Below are positions 22,128 through 34,530 of a stretch of 64,000 bases of DNA, piece after piece. The stretch is from Trema orientale (lineage: Eukaryota > Streptophyta > Magnoliopsida > Rosales > Cannabaceae): positions 72,002-136,001 of the forward strand of contig JXTC01000234.1 in NCBI GenBank assembly GCA_002914845.1. The letters run 5' to 3'. The notes under the pieces are model-generated. The model did no database searches and was not told where the DNA came from. It worked only from the letters and a program-made list of their open reading frames with translations. The first letter of the stretch is position 1. Every line of letters begins with the position of its first letter. The translations under genes and the position numbers were made by a program.

Positions 22128-23779
22128 TGTTGGGAATATGCCCTAGAAAGTAGTTTCTTTGTTTGGTATTTTAAACAATGTTTATTAGATTTAAGTGTAA
22201 TCTATTTATTGTTAATAAATTCTATATTTTGTCCCAATTATATACATGTGATATTTATGTTTTCTATTATGCAAACGTCTACAAGTTTCCATGACTAATA
22301 ATGAGTAATAAAGAATTGTTCGTGCGAAGTATTCACATGTGGGAGACTAAACTATTTATTTCATTATATCTAAATTAAAAGTTCACATTCTGCAAATAAA
22401 GGTGGAATACTTTATTTTGCCATAGAATGTAGTGTTGTCTATTTCAACAGGATTGATGAAGTCTCCAATTATCGAGGTGTCTGACTTCAGATAGAAACAC
22501 TAGCGCATTATAAGAATGTTATAAGTGTATTGAACTAGACCAAGTGAGAATAGAATTTGAGGTTAAGTGCCGTAACTCAATAATCTATCTTTCACTAATC
22601 TAGCACTATTACAATATTAGCTTAATCCTAATGATTGTCGGACTTACTTTCATGAGTTTTATCTTTTTGACTTACTAAAGGACTAGTTCTAATTATATGA
22701 TTCGAACTCCGGTATCTTGGAAGATAAGATTTGTGAATTAACGAGAACACCCTTCATGATTTGGACACCATGCATATAATGTCACTTTGAGTTTTTTCAG
22801 GAACTTGGATAATAAAATACCAGGCATCAAGTATTCACTTTGTGAATTTGACTGTGTTTGTACAGGTAGTTACAAACACCGTAGTCAATTATTATCTATT
22901 AGATGAAAAATAGCAACTCAAAGGTAAATATGTACTAGATGGGTGATACAGTAATTTCACCTCACTAATACAGCATTGCATCGGAGGTATATCTGCAGGT
23001 ATAGTATATGCTAAATGGATCAAGTTAATTAAAGTGTTAATTAGCTTCACAGAAAATATATGAAATTTAGTCTAAGAGTGCAAAATTGGGCCTATAGTGG
23101 AGTGCCCCAATATTAATGGACAAGGCAAAATCATAATTAAGAGTTAATTATGATTATGGGTAGTTGGCCCATTGGAGCTTTGACTATTTGGATCCATAAG
23201 GTCCCTTGTCTAGCTCACACATAGCCCAATAATAATTGAATAGTCAGTTGAGCCCAATAAACCCATTAGGGTTTACTTAAGAGAAAAGTTCTCCTAAGCA
23301 TCTACAAAATAACCACACGCCACCCATAGCACAGTAATTGCGTTTCACGTGTGACACAGAGAAAAAGAGAGTGAGATAGCAGACCCACCGTGGGAGAAAT
23401 CCCGAGCTCGTTCATGGCCGTTGAGGGAGAGATACTCATGGCTGTAAACGTGCAATCACGGAGAAGGAAGAGCGTCTTCCAGATCGTCTGCTCATCTCTT
23501 ACTGGGAATCGAGAAAGTGCCCACACACCGGATCATTCAACGGGCTCCAGAGAATAGACAGGATGGCTCAATGGTTGTGAAGCGTTTTCAGGTTTTATTA
23601 AAACCAAGATTTATGAATTGATTTATATTAGATCAACGATCCTATGTATTTCGTTTTGTAAAGTTTCAAGAAATATTTTAAAATACCAATTCCGCTGCGT
23701 TCTTGAATTGTTTACAAAACTGCGGAAATCATTTTCGGTAAAATTGTTTTTCGAAATTTATTTTTCGAAATTTCCAACA
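22128..23779 (+). repeat. Copia-2 5' LTR (LTR A)
   Basis: It starts TGTTGGGAATATGCCCTA, ends TTTCCAACA and aligns along its length with 30,201-31,868, with scattered substitutions. Open frames in either strand (for example 23,302-23,526 and 23,618-23,848) recur in the sister LTR only through DNA homology. Confidence 0.92.
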
Positions 23780-23795
23780 ATTTGTACCAGAGCAA
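23780..23795 (+). other. Copia-2 primer-binding site
   Basis: TTTGTACCAGAGC follows the LTR end directly. It resembles the Met-tRNA site TGGTATCAGAGC with one base missing and one changed. Confidence 0.65.
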
Positions 23796-24177
23796 AGGTT
23801 TTCGATGATCTAGCATATCTTGTTCATGTTTATCCTCTTAAAGTTTGATGATCTATGATTTCCATGATAATCTCTTTGATTATGTCTGGTCTTGTTCATG
23901 TTTATGAGTATGCTCTATTATGTATGATGATTGATTGATTTAATGAGTTTAAATGATAATCAATTAGATGTTACTATGAGTTTATGATCATGTGTTTTTC
24001 GTTTTTGATTATGATTCTAGCATGTTCCTAATTTTCTATGTATTTATGTTTTATGTTCCTAATAAAATTGTACATAGAAAGTCGGTTGATCTTTAATTGT
24101 GTTGTAATTTTTGAGGAAAACTGTTTTCAATTAAATTTTAGATTTTTCAAAAAAAAAAAAGAAAAAAAAAGGAAAAG

Positions 24178-24905
24178 GAAGTGGGATTGGCGGCCAGGGT
24201 ATTAGATACCCTAGCTATACCTTAACTCACTAGCACATAATGATGTGCTCAAGGATTAGCATTGCTAATCCGTGTAAGTGAGTTGGGCCTTGCCTTAGGC
24301 AAGGGCCCATCCGATCATACGCACAAGACCATTATGGTCATGCGCATACGACAAATAAATGCAGTGCACTCGTGCACTACCTAAGTGCATATGATGTGTT
24401 ATTTGCATGAGCACATATGCTTTAGGCATAGATTCATGTGCACAGCTTGACGTCTGTGCCTAACCCGATGCAAACGCTACCCCACTCCTTTGGTCGTACG
24501 TGATCCATTGGGGTGCGGAATTAGTTCCGTACGTGACCGCGCATCATCCCCGAGGACCCGTTCTTTATGCCGTACGTGGGTATGACTACACGTCTGCATG
24601 CAACGGTGTCCCGTCCCAATAGCCGCGCCACTTTGCCCCGCCTCCGTAGCCACATGCATGCCATCTCGGACACTTGTCATCAAAATCTACGCGAGCCCGT
24701 TGTCGCTTGATACTTGTTCCGAGCGAGGCTGCGTAGCGTTATGCGATTCCTTCGACGCTCGGGATTGTCCTGAGCGTGGCCGCATGACATCCCGAGGATC
24801 GTCCTCGTTACGGTTTCCCGTTCGGACCTTCAGCTTGTTCCGAATTATGCGGCGGCGTCCCGATCGGCATCTCGGTACCGTTGACGTCAATTATCCGTTT
24901 AGTTT
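24178..24905 (+). other. GC-rich leader islet of Copia-2
   Basis: This stretch follows an A-rich run (about 24,149-24,177) and is clearly richer in G+C and CpG than anything nearby. It contains short inverted repeats, for example AGTGCAC/GTGCACT at 24,363-24,378, and many GCAT/ATGC and CGTACG words. Open frames on both strands (24,598-24,915 and 24,477-24,890) look like by-products of the base composition and match no family I know. A similar islet sits at the same place in Copia-5. Confidence 0.6.
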
Positions 24906-26560
24906 CTCGTTTTAGAATTTCCATATTCGAATTTCAAATTAGAGATATGTTAGGAATTTTTGGATTAGTTACCTTATTTATTTTTTGAAATTCAAATTTA
25001 GTAACTAATTGATAAGACAAGATTCTATCATAAAATTCTATATCCTCTAATTACGGAATTCAAATATTTGAATTTAAATTTACGATAAGATTCTAAATTT
25101 AAAAAAAAATTAAATTAATGATAGGATCACTTAATTCAAGGAAATTTATAAATAACTATTTAAATATGGATAGGATCACATATTTAAATAGATTTGATTT
25201 CAAATTTAAATACGGATGAGATCCCACAATTTAAGGAAATCAATTTAAATAAATAGGGAATTAATTACCTACCAAAATTAAAATTTTAAATTAAATAGAT
25301 ATAGATAAGATCTATATCTTAAACATATTTTAATTCGATTAAAATATAAAATTTTGAAATTAAGAGTTAATTCGAAATCATTTAAAATTTTAATTAGATT
25401 TTTTTAATTAAATATTATGTAATAATGTTTAAAATTTTCAAATTCAAAATAGTTAGTTAGATATTTAGTAAACTATTTATGAGATAATTAATTATTTGTT
25501 TAAGTTTGAATTTGATTTGAATTCAAATTTAGAGATATTCTAGGAGATTTAAAAAGTTAAATCTTTTACAATTTAAATTTGAAACTTATGAATATTTCAA
25601 ATTAAAATTGGAAAGAATATCTTATCTATCCAAATCTGTTTGATTTTGAATTTAAAGCTGGTAGTTAATTTTAATGAGATTAAAATGAATAATTAGAAAT
25701 TATGAGATAGTTTTAGATTTGGTAAGATTTTAAACTTTCTATTTATTTTAATGAGATTAAAATAAATGATTAGATATTATAGGATAATTACTAATTTTAA
25801 ATTTAAGTGATTGGATAAGTATTTCCATATTAATTATTTAATAATTCAATATTTGAAATTCAAATGTTGAATTTAAATCTAGAGATAATTTTGAAAATTT
25901 AATTAAGATTAAATTTTCAAAAGATTATCTACATTAATTGTTCAATAATTAATTAAGAGATTTAAAATTCAAATATTGAATTTAAATTTGGAAATAATCT
26001 AACAGATTATTGTGATTAAATCTTTTAGATAATCAATTTTAATTATATGATAATTAATTTGATATTTGAAATTTAAAATTTAAATTCAAATCAACAGATA
26101 TTTGTAGAGATTTAATTTGATTAAATCATCTACATATCTAATTTAAATCTTATGAAGATTTTAATTAGTAAATATCTATATTATTCAATTTAAATTTAAA
26201 TAGAAAATTTTACATTTTATTTTAATGAGATTAAAATAATGATTTGAAAATTATGAGATAATTTCAAATTTGAAAATCTAAAGAGTGGGAGATATTTTAA
26301 TTATGAGATAATTAAATTTATAATTCAAAATTTAAATTCAAAAGTTGAATTCGAATTTTGAAATATTCAAGGAGATTTAATTTGGATTAAATCTTTTAAT
26401 TAAATAAATTAGATTTTGTGAAAATCTTAATTATTTAAACTTGAATATTAGCTCTCACAGTTATTGTTTAATAATATATTTTGTATAAAGATTGTTCAAT
26501 TATTAAATAATAATAAATGCTAAAATGATTGATAATCATTAACTTTTCTATTTTATTAAA
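24906..26560. repeat. Very AT-rich, low-complexity tract of Copia-2
   Basis: About 1.65 kb is built almost only of words such as AATTTAAAT, ATTTGAATTT, GATAAT and TTAATTAGA, with almost no open reading frame. It separates the leader from the first gag-like sequence. The reverse-oriented counterpart is at 60,690-62,250. Confidence 0.8.
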
Positions 26561-27540
26561 TTCTGTCGGTACTTGATTATTATATGAATAATGTTGCATG
26601 CATATTTTATATAGAGTATTTAATTACATGATCTTAGTAACATGTCATATAGGATGGTAGAGCTACTCACATGCAAAATATGAATATGCTTACATAATTG
26701 ATTTTAGGTTACTAAGTAGGTTAGATAACTGAGTAAAATCATTAAATCCCTAATTATAAAATATTGAGTGAGAGAAGATATGAGATACCTACGGTCTCCA
26801 TTGTTGGTTCATTATGTACTAGGATGAGCCTCGCCTCATAATTTTGCTGAGCTCCCGTATGAGGATTTTCGTCCGGGTAGTACTGGAAATGATTTTTTTA
26901 GGATAAGGTATTAGGTGGACTATATAAGGCTGATCACCTATAGGAGGCTGTCTTATATAGAAAGCTTAATTACTGAAACAATGGATACACACTCAACTCG
27001 AAATACTGATATCCTCCCGTAGGAGTTCTTGTTAGTAGAGTAGATGACTAAATCAAATGGTAGTTAGAAATATGGGATATGAGATATTTGCCTTATTTTC
27101 TAAATGAAATTGTTTCAGTTTGACTTGTTAATTGCATAACTTCCCGTAGGAGGCTTGTAATTAATGGAAAGTTGAATTACTATGAATATTAGTGATAGTC
27201 TTAGAGATACTTCACTTGCATATTGTAGATTTTATTTTACATTATGTTAATTATTCGAATTATTTGTTGCATGATGTTTGCTATTATATGGATGATTTAT
27301 TTTCGTTCAAATAGATATGTTCTTAATTCCTTTACCCACTGTACTCACATACACATAACCTGTATGGTTAAACTATGTTATATGGATTAATGCAACCTAG
27401 ATTTAGTGCTTATGGCTGATAAGTTATTAAGTTTTTACTTTTATATATTTGTCCACATTCGCTGGTGAGACTAGTGAAGAAAAATAAAGCATACATATAG
27501 TGGGAGAATTCCTAGATAATTTATTGATACATGTTGACAT
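26561..27540. other. Copia-2 interior without recognisable coding sequence
   Basis: No open frame or motif is seen. Three short segments repeat a CTCCCGTA-GAG theme (near 26,853, 27,013 and 27,141). Confidence 0.4.
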
Positions 27541-30183
27541 ACGATGTCCAATATGTTACAGCATGAAATTCAAAGAATTCAAACCGCTACAACATTATGC
27601 TAAATCTCAATGAGATACCTAATGAATATCTTCACCAAGCTAAAGTAGCTAAAAGTGAATTTTTCTAATCCTTAGCTAAAGGAAAAATATTTTTTATATG
27701 GCACTAAAAGATATTAAAAGAAAATTGTTAGGGATACCTATACAATACTTGATTGAAAGGTAATAATAATTTATTATTCATTAACTTATTTTAGTGGATG
27801 ACTTAATGAATCTTGGATAGGATTCAAGAATCATTAACCATGTTTGCATGTCTATTGCAAAGAGTTCTACGGAAACCAAAGGGTTTAGTGAAGGCAAGTT
27901 CACTAAGAGTAAGGACTATAATGGCTATAGTGTCTGTATATAAAATGAGAAAAATTTAAATTCATGTTTGATGAATTTATGATTAGGGCTTAAAAATATT
28001 CAAGAATTTAAGAGAAATTTGATTTTTGTTTCATATTTGATGAAAGGATATTATTCTGTTTGTCTTAATGACAACGTTTCCGTGTGAAAGAATAATATTC
28101 TTAATTGCACTAAATGACATTTTTTCTTAGCCTATATTATTCTCATTGTATGATACTAATAATGATGAGATTGAACATGATAAATCTAATCATAAGAAAG
28201 TGAGTAAGTACTAAGAATTAAACATATTTGTACTTCGGTCATATTGACCTAAATATGATCCAAAGATTAATTATGGATAGGCATCCAAACTTGTTAGAAG
28301 CCATATAATCACCAATCTGCGAATCCTATCTGGAAGGTAAAATGACTAAAAGATCTTTTGTTAGAAAAGACCTAAGAGTACAAGAATGTTCAAAAATAGT
28401 ACATGTTGTTGTTTGCGGGCCCTTGAGCAATCAAACCCAATGAGGTTTTGAATATATCATTATGAATGATTTTTCAAAATTTTATTATATTTTCCTAATG
28501 TTACTGCTAATTGAATTCTTTCGAAAAGTTCAAAGAATTGAAAGCAAAAACTAAAAAGTAATTAAGAAAAGTATAAAGACTCATCAATTGGATCAAATTG
28601 TTGAATACCTCTATAGAGAATTCTAAGGAATATCTCACAGACAATGAAAATTTTTGGCTATAATTAAGTTATTGTTCAATTGTTCATTATTACAAAATCT
28701 TTTGAGATACGTCTAGGAGACGGTGATATGCCTACTAACAGAGTTCCATCTAAGTCAATACCTAAGACACCATTTTGAAATATGGAAAGGACATAAAGTT
28801 AGTTTATGTCATATCCATATTTGTGGCTGTCCAGCATACCTGCTGAAAGGGAAAATGACTAAGTTAGAATAACAATTTGAATTGTATCTGTTTATAGGAA
28901 ACCCAAAAAAAAAAAAAAAAATAGAAGGGTGTTACTTCTATAGTACTGAAGTAAGAAAGTATCTGTTAGAATAAATGTCTCTTACTTGGGAGAAAACTAC
29001 ATGAAGTATTTAACCCCAAAGTAAGTTATTTTTTAAGGAAATAACTGATGATGTAATCAGCCTATCTATGAAATATAGAATAGAATAAGCACTTAGGAAA
29101 GATAAATCACTGAAAAATCAACATATATCGAACTCTCATTGTAGTGGGAGGATTGTGAGACAATCTGATAGGTATTTGGGAATAGAAGAGTCCTATGACC
29201 TAGAATCTAATTACTTTATCTACAAAGAGACAATAGATGATGTTGGTATAGATCTCTGGCAAAAGGCAATAGAATCCACATTAGAGTCTATGTACTCTAA
29301 CAAAATCTGGAATCTTATAGATCTACCTGGAGGGGTAAAACTTTTTAGGTGTAAATTAGTCTATAAGAAAAGAAGAGAAATAGACGGGAAAGTAAAGACT
29401 TTCAAGGCAAGTTAGTTGCAAAAGGATTCTATACAGAAAGAATATCTATTCTATTTTTATGATCAAGTCTATTGGTATACTCTTTTCCATAGTCGTATTT
29501 CTTGATTATGAGATATAATAAATGGACATTAAGATAACTTTCCTGAATAGCAATCTTGACAGTTGTATCTAAAAAGTACAACCAGAGGGATTCATTGAAA
29601 AAGGCTAAGAAAGTAAAGTTTTTGAAACTTTAGAGATCCAATTTATAGACTTAAGTATTTGTCCAAAATTTATCGATTTGATTGATACATAGACGAATCT
29701 TGTATCTATAAAAGATTCAAGACAACAAAGTGAATTTTTCGGCTTATACATATTGATGATATACTAATAATTTGGAATGATATAGGATGACAATCATCAA
29801 TAAAAATTTCGTAAGTACAATAGCATGATATTTATTATGCTATTGGGATAGTAAGTTATTACTAATCGAATCCATAACCTGAACATAGAATTAAAATCAA
29901 GTGTATCCTTAAGTATCTTCAGAGAAATAGGAACTATATACTTATCTATTATGGAGAAAGATTTGACTTTTGTAAGATATATTAATTCGGATACTTGATC
30001 TGAAAATATACTCCAGAAGATCAACCTTTTGTTATGTGTCAACCCTAGTAGGGAAAAATCAAAGTGAGTAACATAGTCTTAGCAGATAAACCATATTGAT
30101 TCGTTTACCAAATCTTTATAAATCAAAGTATTCGAGGATCACCTAAAAGAAATGAGACTGCGTGATATATCACATCTGCTTTA
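27541..30183 (+). pseudogene. Copia-2 gag-pol remnants
   Basis: Heavily mutated blocks can be read in several frames. A gag-like part starts near 27,550. The pre-integrase region near 28,215-28,400 has HIDLNMIQRL, CESYLEGKMTKR and CGPLSNQ. An integrase C-terminal part near 28,780-28,920 has GHKVSLCHIHI and LKGKMTK. The RT N-terminus at 29,155-29,415 has WQKAIESTLESMYSNKIW and FRCKLVYKKR. RT fragments near 29,460-29,790 include GLYI-DDI at the polymerase site. Stops and frameshifts occur every few dozen codons. The order matches plant Copia elements. Confidence 0.78.
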
Positions 30184-30200
30184 AAGGGTAAGTGGGAGAT
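30184..30200 (+). other. Copia-2 polypurine tract
   Basis: AAGGGTAAGTGGGAGAT lies directly before LTR B. Confidence 0.8.
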
Positions 30201-31868
30201 TGTTGGGAATATGCCCTAGAAAGCAGCTTCTTTGTTTGGTATTTTAAACAATATTTATTAGATTTAAGTGTTATCTATTTATTGTTAATAAATTCTATAT
30301 TTTGTCCCAATTATATTCATGTGATGTCTATGTTTTCTATTATGCAAATGTCTAAAACCTTCCATGACTAATAATGAGTAATAAAGAATTGTTCGTGTGA
30401 AGTGTTCACATGTGGGAGACTAAATTATTTATTTCATAATGTCTAAATTAAAAGTTCACATTCTGCAAATAAAGATGGAATACTTTATTTTGCCATAGAA
30501 TGTAGTGTTGTCTATTTCAACAAGATTGATGAAGTCTCCAATTATCAAAGTGTCTGACTTCGGTTAGAAACACTAGTGCGTTATAAGAAAGTTAAAAGTG
30601 CATTGAACTGGACCAAGTGAAAATAGAATTTGAGGTTAAGTGCCGTAACTCAATATTCTATCTTTCACTAATCTAGCATTATTGCAAGATTGCCTTAATC
30701 CTAGTGATTGTCATATTTACTTTCATGAGTTTTATCTTTTTCACTTACTAAAGGACTAGTTCTGATTATATGGTTCGAACTCTGGTATCTTGGAAGACAA
30801 GATTTGTGAATTAATGAGAACGCCCTTCATGATTTGGACACCATGCATATAATGTCACTTTGAGTTTTTTTAAGGACTTGGATAATAAAAAACCAGGCGC
30901 CAGGTATTCACTTTGTGAATTTGACTGTGTTTGTACGGGCAGTTACAAACACCGTAGTCAATTATTATCCATTAGATGAAAAATGGCAACTCAAAGGTAA
31001 ATATATACTAGAGGGGTAATACGGTAATTTTACCTTACTAGTACGGCATTGCATCGGGAGTATATCTACAGGTATAGTATATGCTAAATGGATCAAGTTA
31101 ATTAAAGTGTTAATTAGCTTCACAGAAAATATATGACATTTAGTCTAAGAGTGCAATATTGGGCCTATAGTGGAGTGCCCCAATATTAATGGACAAGGCC
31201 TAATCATAATTAAGAGTTAATTTTGATTATGGGTAGTTGGTCCATTGGAGCTTAGACTATTTGGATCCATAAGGTCCCCCTGTCTAGCTCACACATAGCC
31301 CAATACTAATTGAATGATTAGTTGAGCCCAATAAGCCCATTAGGGTTTATATCTCTCTAATATTTAAGAGAAAAGTTCTCCTAAGCCTCTACAGAGTAAC
31401 CACACGCCACTCATAGCATTGTAACTATGCTTCACATGTGACATAGAGAAAACGAGAGAGTGAGAGAGCTGAGCCACCGCGGGAGAAATCCTGAGCTCGT
31501 TCATGGCCGCTGAGGGAGAGATACCCATGGCTGTAAACATGCAATCAAGGAGAAGGAAGAGCGTCTTCCGGATCATCTGCTCATCTTTCGTTGGAAATCA
31601 AGAAGGTGCCCACACACTGGATCATTCAATGGGCTCCAGAGAATAGACAGGAATGCTCAATAGTTGTGAAGTGCTTCTAGGTTTTATGTAAACTAAGATC
31701 CATGAATTGATTAATGTTAGATCAACGATCCTATTTACTTCGTTTTGTAAGGTTTCACGAAAAATTTTAAAATATCAATTCTGCTGTATTCTTGATTTCT
31801 TTACAAAACTACGGAAATCATTTTCGGTAAAATCATTTTTCAAAATTCATTTTTTGGAATTTCCAGCA
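30201..31868 (+). repeat. Copia-2 3' LTR (LTR B)
   Basis: It starts TGTTGGGAATATGCCCTA, ends TTTCCAGCA and aligns with LTR A over its whole length. The next base begins a minus-strand gypsy gag fragment. Confidence 0.92.
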
Positions 31869-32035
31869 GCCATGTCTTCCAACAACCAATAAGCTTCATC
31901 AATGGATACTTGGTAGATAGAGGTGGTACCATTTCCTCTTTCCATCCATATTCTTGTTTCGAGTCGAAGGTTGTTGAGAAAATTTTGTATTTGATACTCT
32001 GAGGATAAACTATGATTCGGGCATATTATGAGCAA
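31869..32035 (-). pseudogene. Athila/Tat-like gag fragment
   Basis: The minus-strand frame reads IICPNHSLSSEYQIQNFL, LRLETRIW and EAYWLLEDMA. This is the capsid region common to Athila and Tat gag proteins (CPNH, FYNGL-like and EAY-LLE-MA positions). It stops at the Copia-2 LTR edge. Confidence 0.78.
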
Positions 32036-32231
32036 CTCCTTGTATCTCCACTATTTACAATAAAATGGCTCCGAGTCTCATTGAGTAAACCACAAGAGGA
32101 CTTATTAATCTAACATCTCCAAGTACCTCACAAAACAAACATTTAATGAGAAATATTAAAAATGAAAATAAACGCCTAAATTAAAATCAAGTAACTTACT
32201 TCCGATATAAACAACAATCTAAAATACTAAT

Positions 32232-32250
32232 TCCCCGGCAACGACACCAA
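32232..32250 (-). other. Primer-binding site, tRNA-Asp type
   Basis: The minus strand reads TTGGTGTCGTTGCCGGGGA. This matches the TGGCGCCGTTGCCGGGGA site of plant Athila/Tat elements with one change. Confidence 0.82.
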
Positions 32251-32255
32251 AAACT

Positions 32256-33810
32256 TGTTACGCTAAAATACATATACGTAAATTAACCGCAAATGCACGG
32301 GTCATAAACAAGTAATAAAGTGATAAGTATAGAGTTGTCGATCTCACGAGGAATTGGATATTAAATTATCGTTAATTACCTAAATTATTGAGACCTAACT
32401 TTATCTAGGCAACCAAACTAAATAAGTTTATAATTTAAATAAATACAAATATAAATATAAATATAAATATAATATATGGAAACTCTATGCACAAATGTAT
32501 TAGGGGATTGAATTCACCTAACCATCAACTATGTCTTTTGATCACCAATTTCATCCTAATCAATTATTCCTAGTTTATAAACCAAGAACCCAAAGATATT
32601 TCTACTCCTTCTCCTGAGTGTCAAGTGAAATCATTCCTAAATCCCAGTTCCAATATCTCTATTTCGAACCTATAATTTAAGAATTCATTATGTTTAATGA
32701 TTCTTCGATCATGGCTTCAAAAGAATTATAGGTTCTCTTAAACTCTACAAGTCCTAGGTTATACTATCCTATGATTGTTTCTAAAATTCCCTTTCTCAAG
32801 TACCAAATTCTAGAAACCAAATCATCCAACTAGTAGCTAATTAGTTGAGATGCACTAAGCATGGAATAGCATAAATAAATTCAAGAACAACATCAAAGAA
32901 TATATAGGAAATCAAGACATAGAATCAAAGTTTAAGTTACATCATACTCCAAGCATATATCAATTAGTTCAATATAGGAGAATCCAACACTAATCTCAAC
33001 AAGAATTTTATATATCCAAACATATTCATAAATCAAGTACTATACAAAAATTTAAATAAGGAAAGGGTGAGAAAAAGGATGAGAAAAACTCTTTTGTAGA
33101 GGTGAAACTTCAAGCCTTCAATCTCTTCAAGCGAGGATGAGAAAAACTCTTTTGTAGAGGTAGAACTTCAAGCCTTTAATCTCTTTAAGCCACTCTCTCA
33201 AGCATCCTCTCCAATAATTTTAGCTTCAAGCTCCTTTCTCTCTTGAAATTTTGAGCTCTCTTCGTTGTGTTTTCTCTCTAACTCACCACACTTTGAAATA
33301 GAGGCTTAAATTTGTATTTAAGGGGCTCCAAGATGACCTAGGCAGGGTGGAATATCAACCATTCGATCAGATGGCATCAATGGTTCAGATTGGCTCTAAA
33401 AACTCGCTAAAAATATGCTTCAGGATGCTGGGTAGCACCGCAGAGCTCCCTAACAAGTGCCGCGGTGCTCTAGCCCCTGGAACTCAGTTTTCCAGGCAGC
33501 ACCATGGCGCTACTATTACAGTGCCGCGGCGCTCTCGGCTCTGGAACTCAGCACGACAACCTTTCTTCCCCGGGGCGCCATTTCTTTATTTTAACTCCGT
33601 TTTGCCTGATTTTTATTGCGTTGCATTCGTATCAGACTTAACTTTCATCTAAAATGAATACCCATATTTGTTACCAATTTATCTTGATTATCATTGATTC
33701 ACAAGAACTACAAAAACAAAGTAAAAGCATATCAAACCATCATAAACGCTTGAGAACTTATAATTATTTGAGCTGAATGATACTTGATTTGTGAGTAAAT
33801 TAATCACTCA
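32256..33810 (-). repeat. LTR of the Athila/Tat-like fragment
   Basis: The sense strand starts TGAGTGATTAATTTACTC and ends GCGTAACA. It contains a CT- and GC-richer section near 33,420-33,590 with repeated CCGCGG-GCTCT and CTGGAACTCAG words. An open frame at 33,347-33,652 across this part has no family features. Confidence 0.78.
33077..33192. repeat. 58-bp tandem duplication inside the LTR
   Basis: GGATGAGAAAAACTCTTTTG starts at 33,077 and again at 33,135. The units differ at a few positions. Confidence 0.9.
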
Positions 33811-33815
33811 TTATA

Positions 33816-34475
33816 AACCGGTGGACACTTCTATTGAATAAAATCACAAGATTTGTGAAGATAGTTGGTAGATTGATTTACCTCTCACACAGTAAGCGAG
33901 ACATTGCCTATGCAATCGGAGTCATAAGTCAGTTTATGCACAATTCCAAAGAAGTTCATCTTCAAGTGGCTCACCATATTTCGCATTACTTGAAGGGAAT
34001 TTTGGAAAGGGGAATATTGTTCAAGAGAGGAGAGAAGTTAACACTTGAAGCCTACACAGATGCAGATTATGCTGGGTTTGTAGATGATAGAAGATCAACA
34101 ATGGGTTTCTATACTTTTCTTGGTAGAAATCTTGTAACGTGGAGAAGCAAGAAACAAAACGTAGTTGCAAGGTCAAGTGCAGAAGCTGAATTTAGAGCTA
34201 TGGCGTTAGGAGTTTGTGAGCTTTTGTGGCTGAAAATAATTTTAGAAGATTTGAATATTACGTGGGATGAACCTGTGAAACTCTATTGTGATAAAAAGTC
34301 AACAATCAACATTGCATATAATCATGTACAACATGATCTTACCAAGCACATTGAAGTTGATAGACATTTCATTAAGGAGAAACTGGACATCGAGTTAATT
34401 TGTAAATCATTTGTGCCCACCGAGAGCCAACTTGCAGATGTGCAAACTAAAGAATTTAGTGGCTCAACCTTTTAA
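33816..34475 (+). pseudogene. Copia-3 RNase H domain
   Basis: The sequence reads KPVDTSIE, a stop, then an open run of over 200 residues. It has VGRLIYLSHSKRDIAYAI (end of RT), YTDADYAGFVDDRRSTMG (first RNase H acidic residues), ARSSAEAEFRAM (catalytic Glu), LYCDKKSTINIA (catalytic Asp) and HIEVDRHFIKEKL. All active-site residues of Ty1/Copia RNase H are present, but the protein has no start and lacks gag, protease, integrase and most of RT. It is the longest open frame outside NUA, so this Copia copy is younger than its neighbours or less decayed. Confidence 0.88.
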
Positions 34476-34530
34476 AATATTATTGTCAAGCTAGGAATAG
34501 ATAATATCCACTTACCAGCTTAGAAGAGAA

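Larger units (their letters stand above)
22128..31868 (+). mobile_element. Copia-2 LTR retrotransposon, degenerate but structurally near complete
   Basis: LTRs at 22,128-23,779 and 30,201-31,868 flank a 6.4-kb interior. The interior holds a primer-binding site, an untranslated leader with a GC-rich islet, a long AT-rich tract, decayed gag and pol, and a polypurine tract. The domain order (pre-integrase and integrase, then RT) is Copia type. Every reading frame is broken by many stops. Confidence 0.88.
31869..33810 (-). mobile_element. Athila/Tat-like Ty3/gypsy fragment: LTR, primer site and gag start
   Basis: Reading the minus strand from 33,810 gives an LTR (33,810-32,256), a tRNA-Asp-type primer site, a leader and the first part of gag. 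The gag is cut off exactly at the Copia-2 LTR. The LTR is related to those at 53.3 and 57.5 kb. It sits inside a Copia-3 pol gene: sequence encoding Copia RNase H resumes from about 33,813. Confidence 0.78.

Noticed and set aside
23302-23848. Open frames in the Copia-2 LTR that recur in the other LTR at 31,364-31,892
   Set aside because: The recurrence is due to the duplicated LTR DNA. The peptides have frequent non-conservative changes between copies.
24477-24915. Overlapping open frames of 67-105 codons on both strands of a GC-rich patch
   Set aside because: They lie on both strands of the Copia-2 leader islet, show no domain or coding-like composition, and are explained by low stop frequency in GC-rich DNA.
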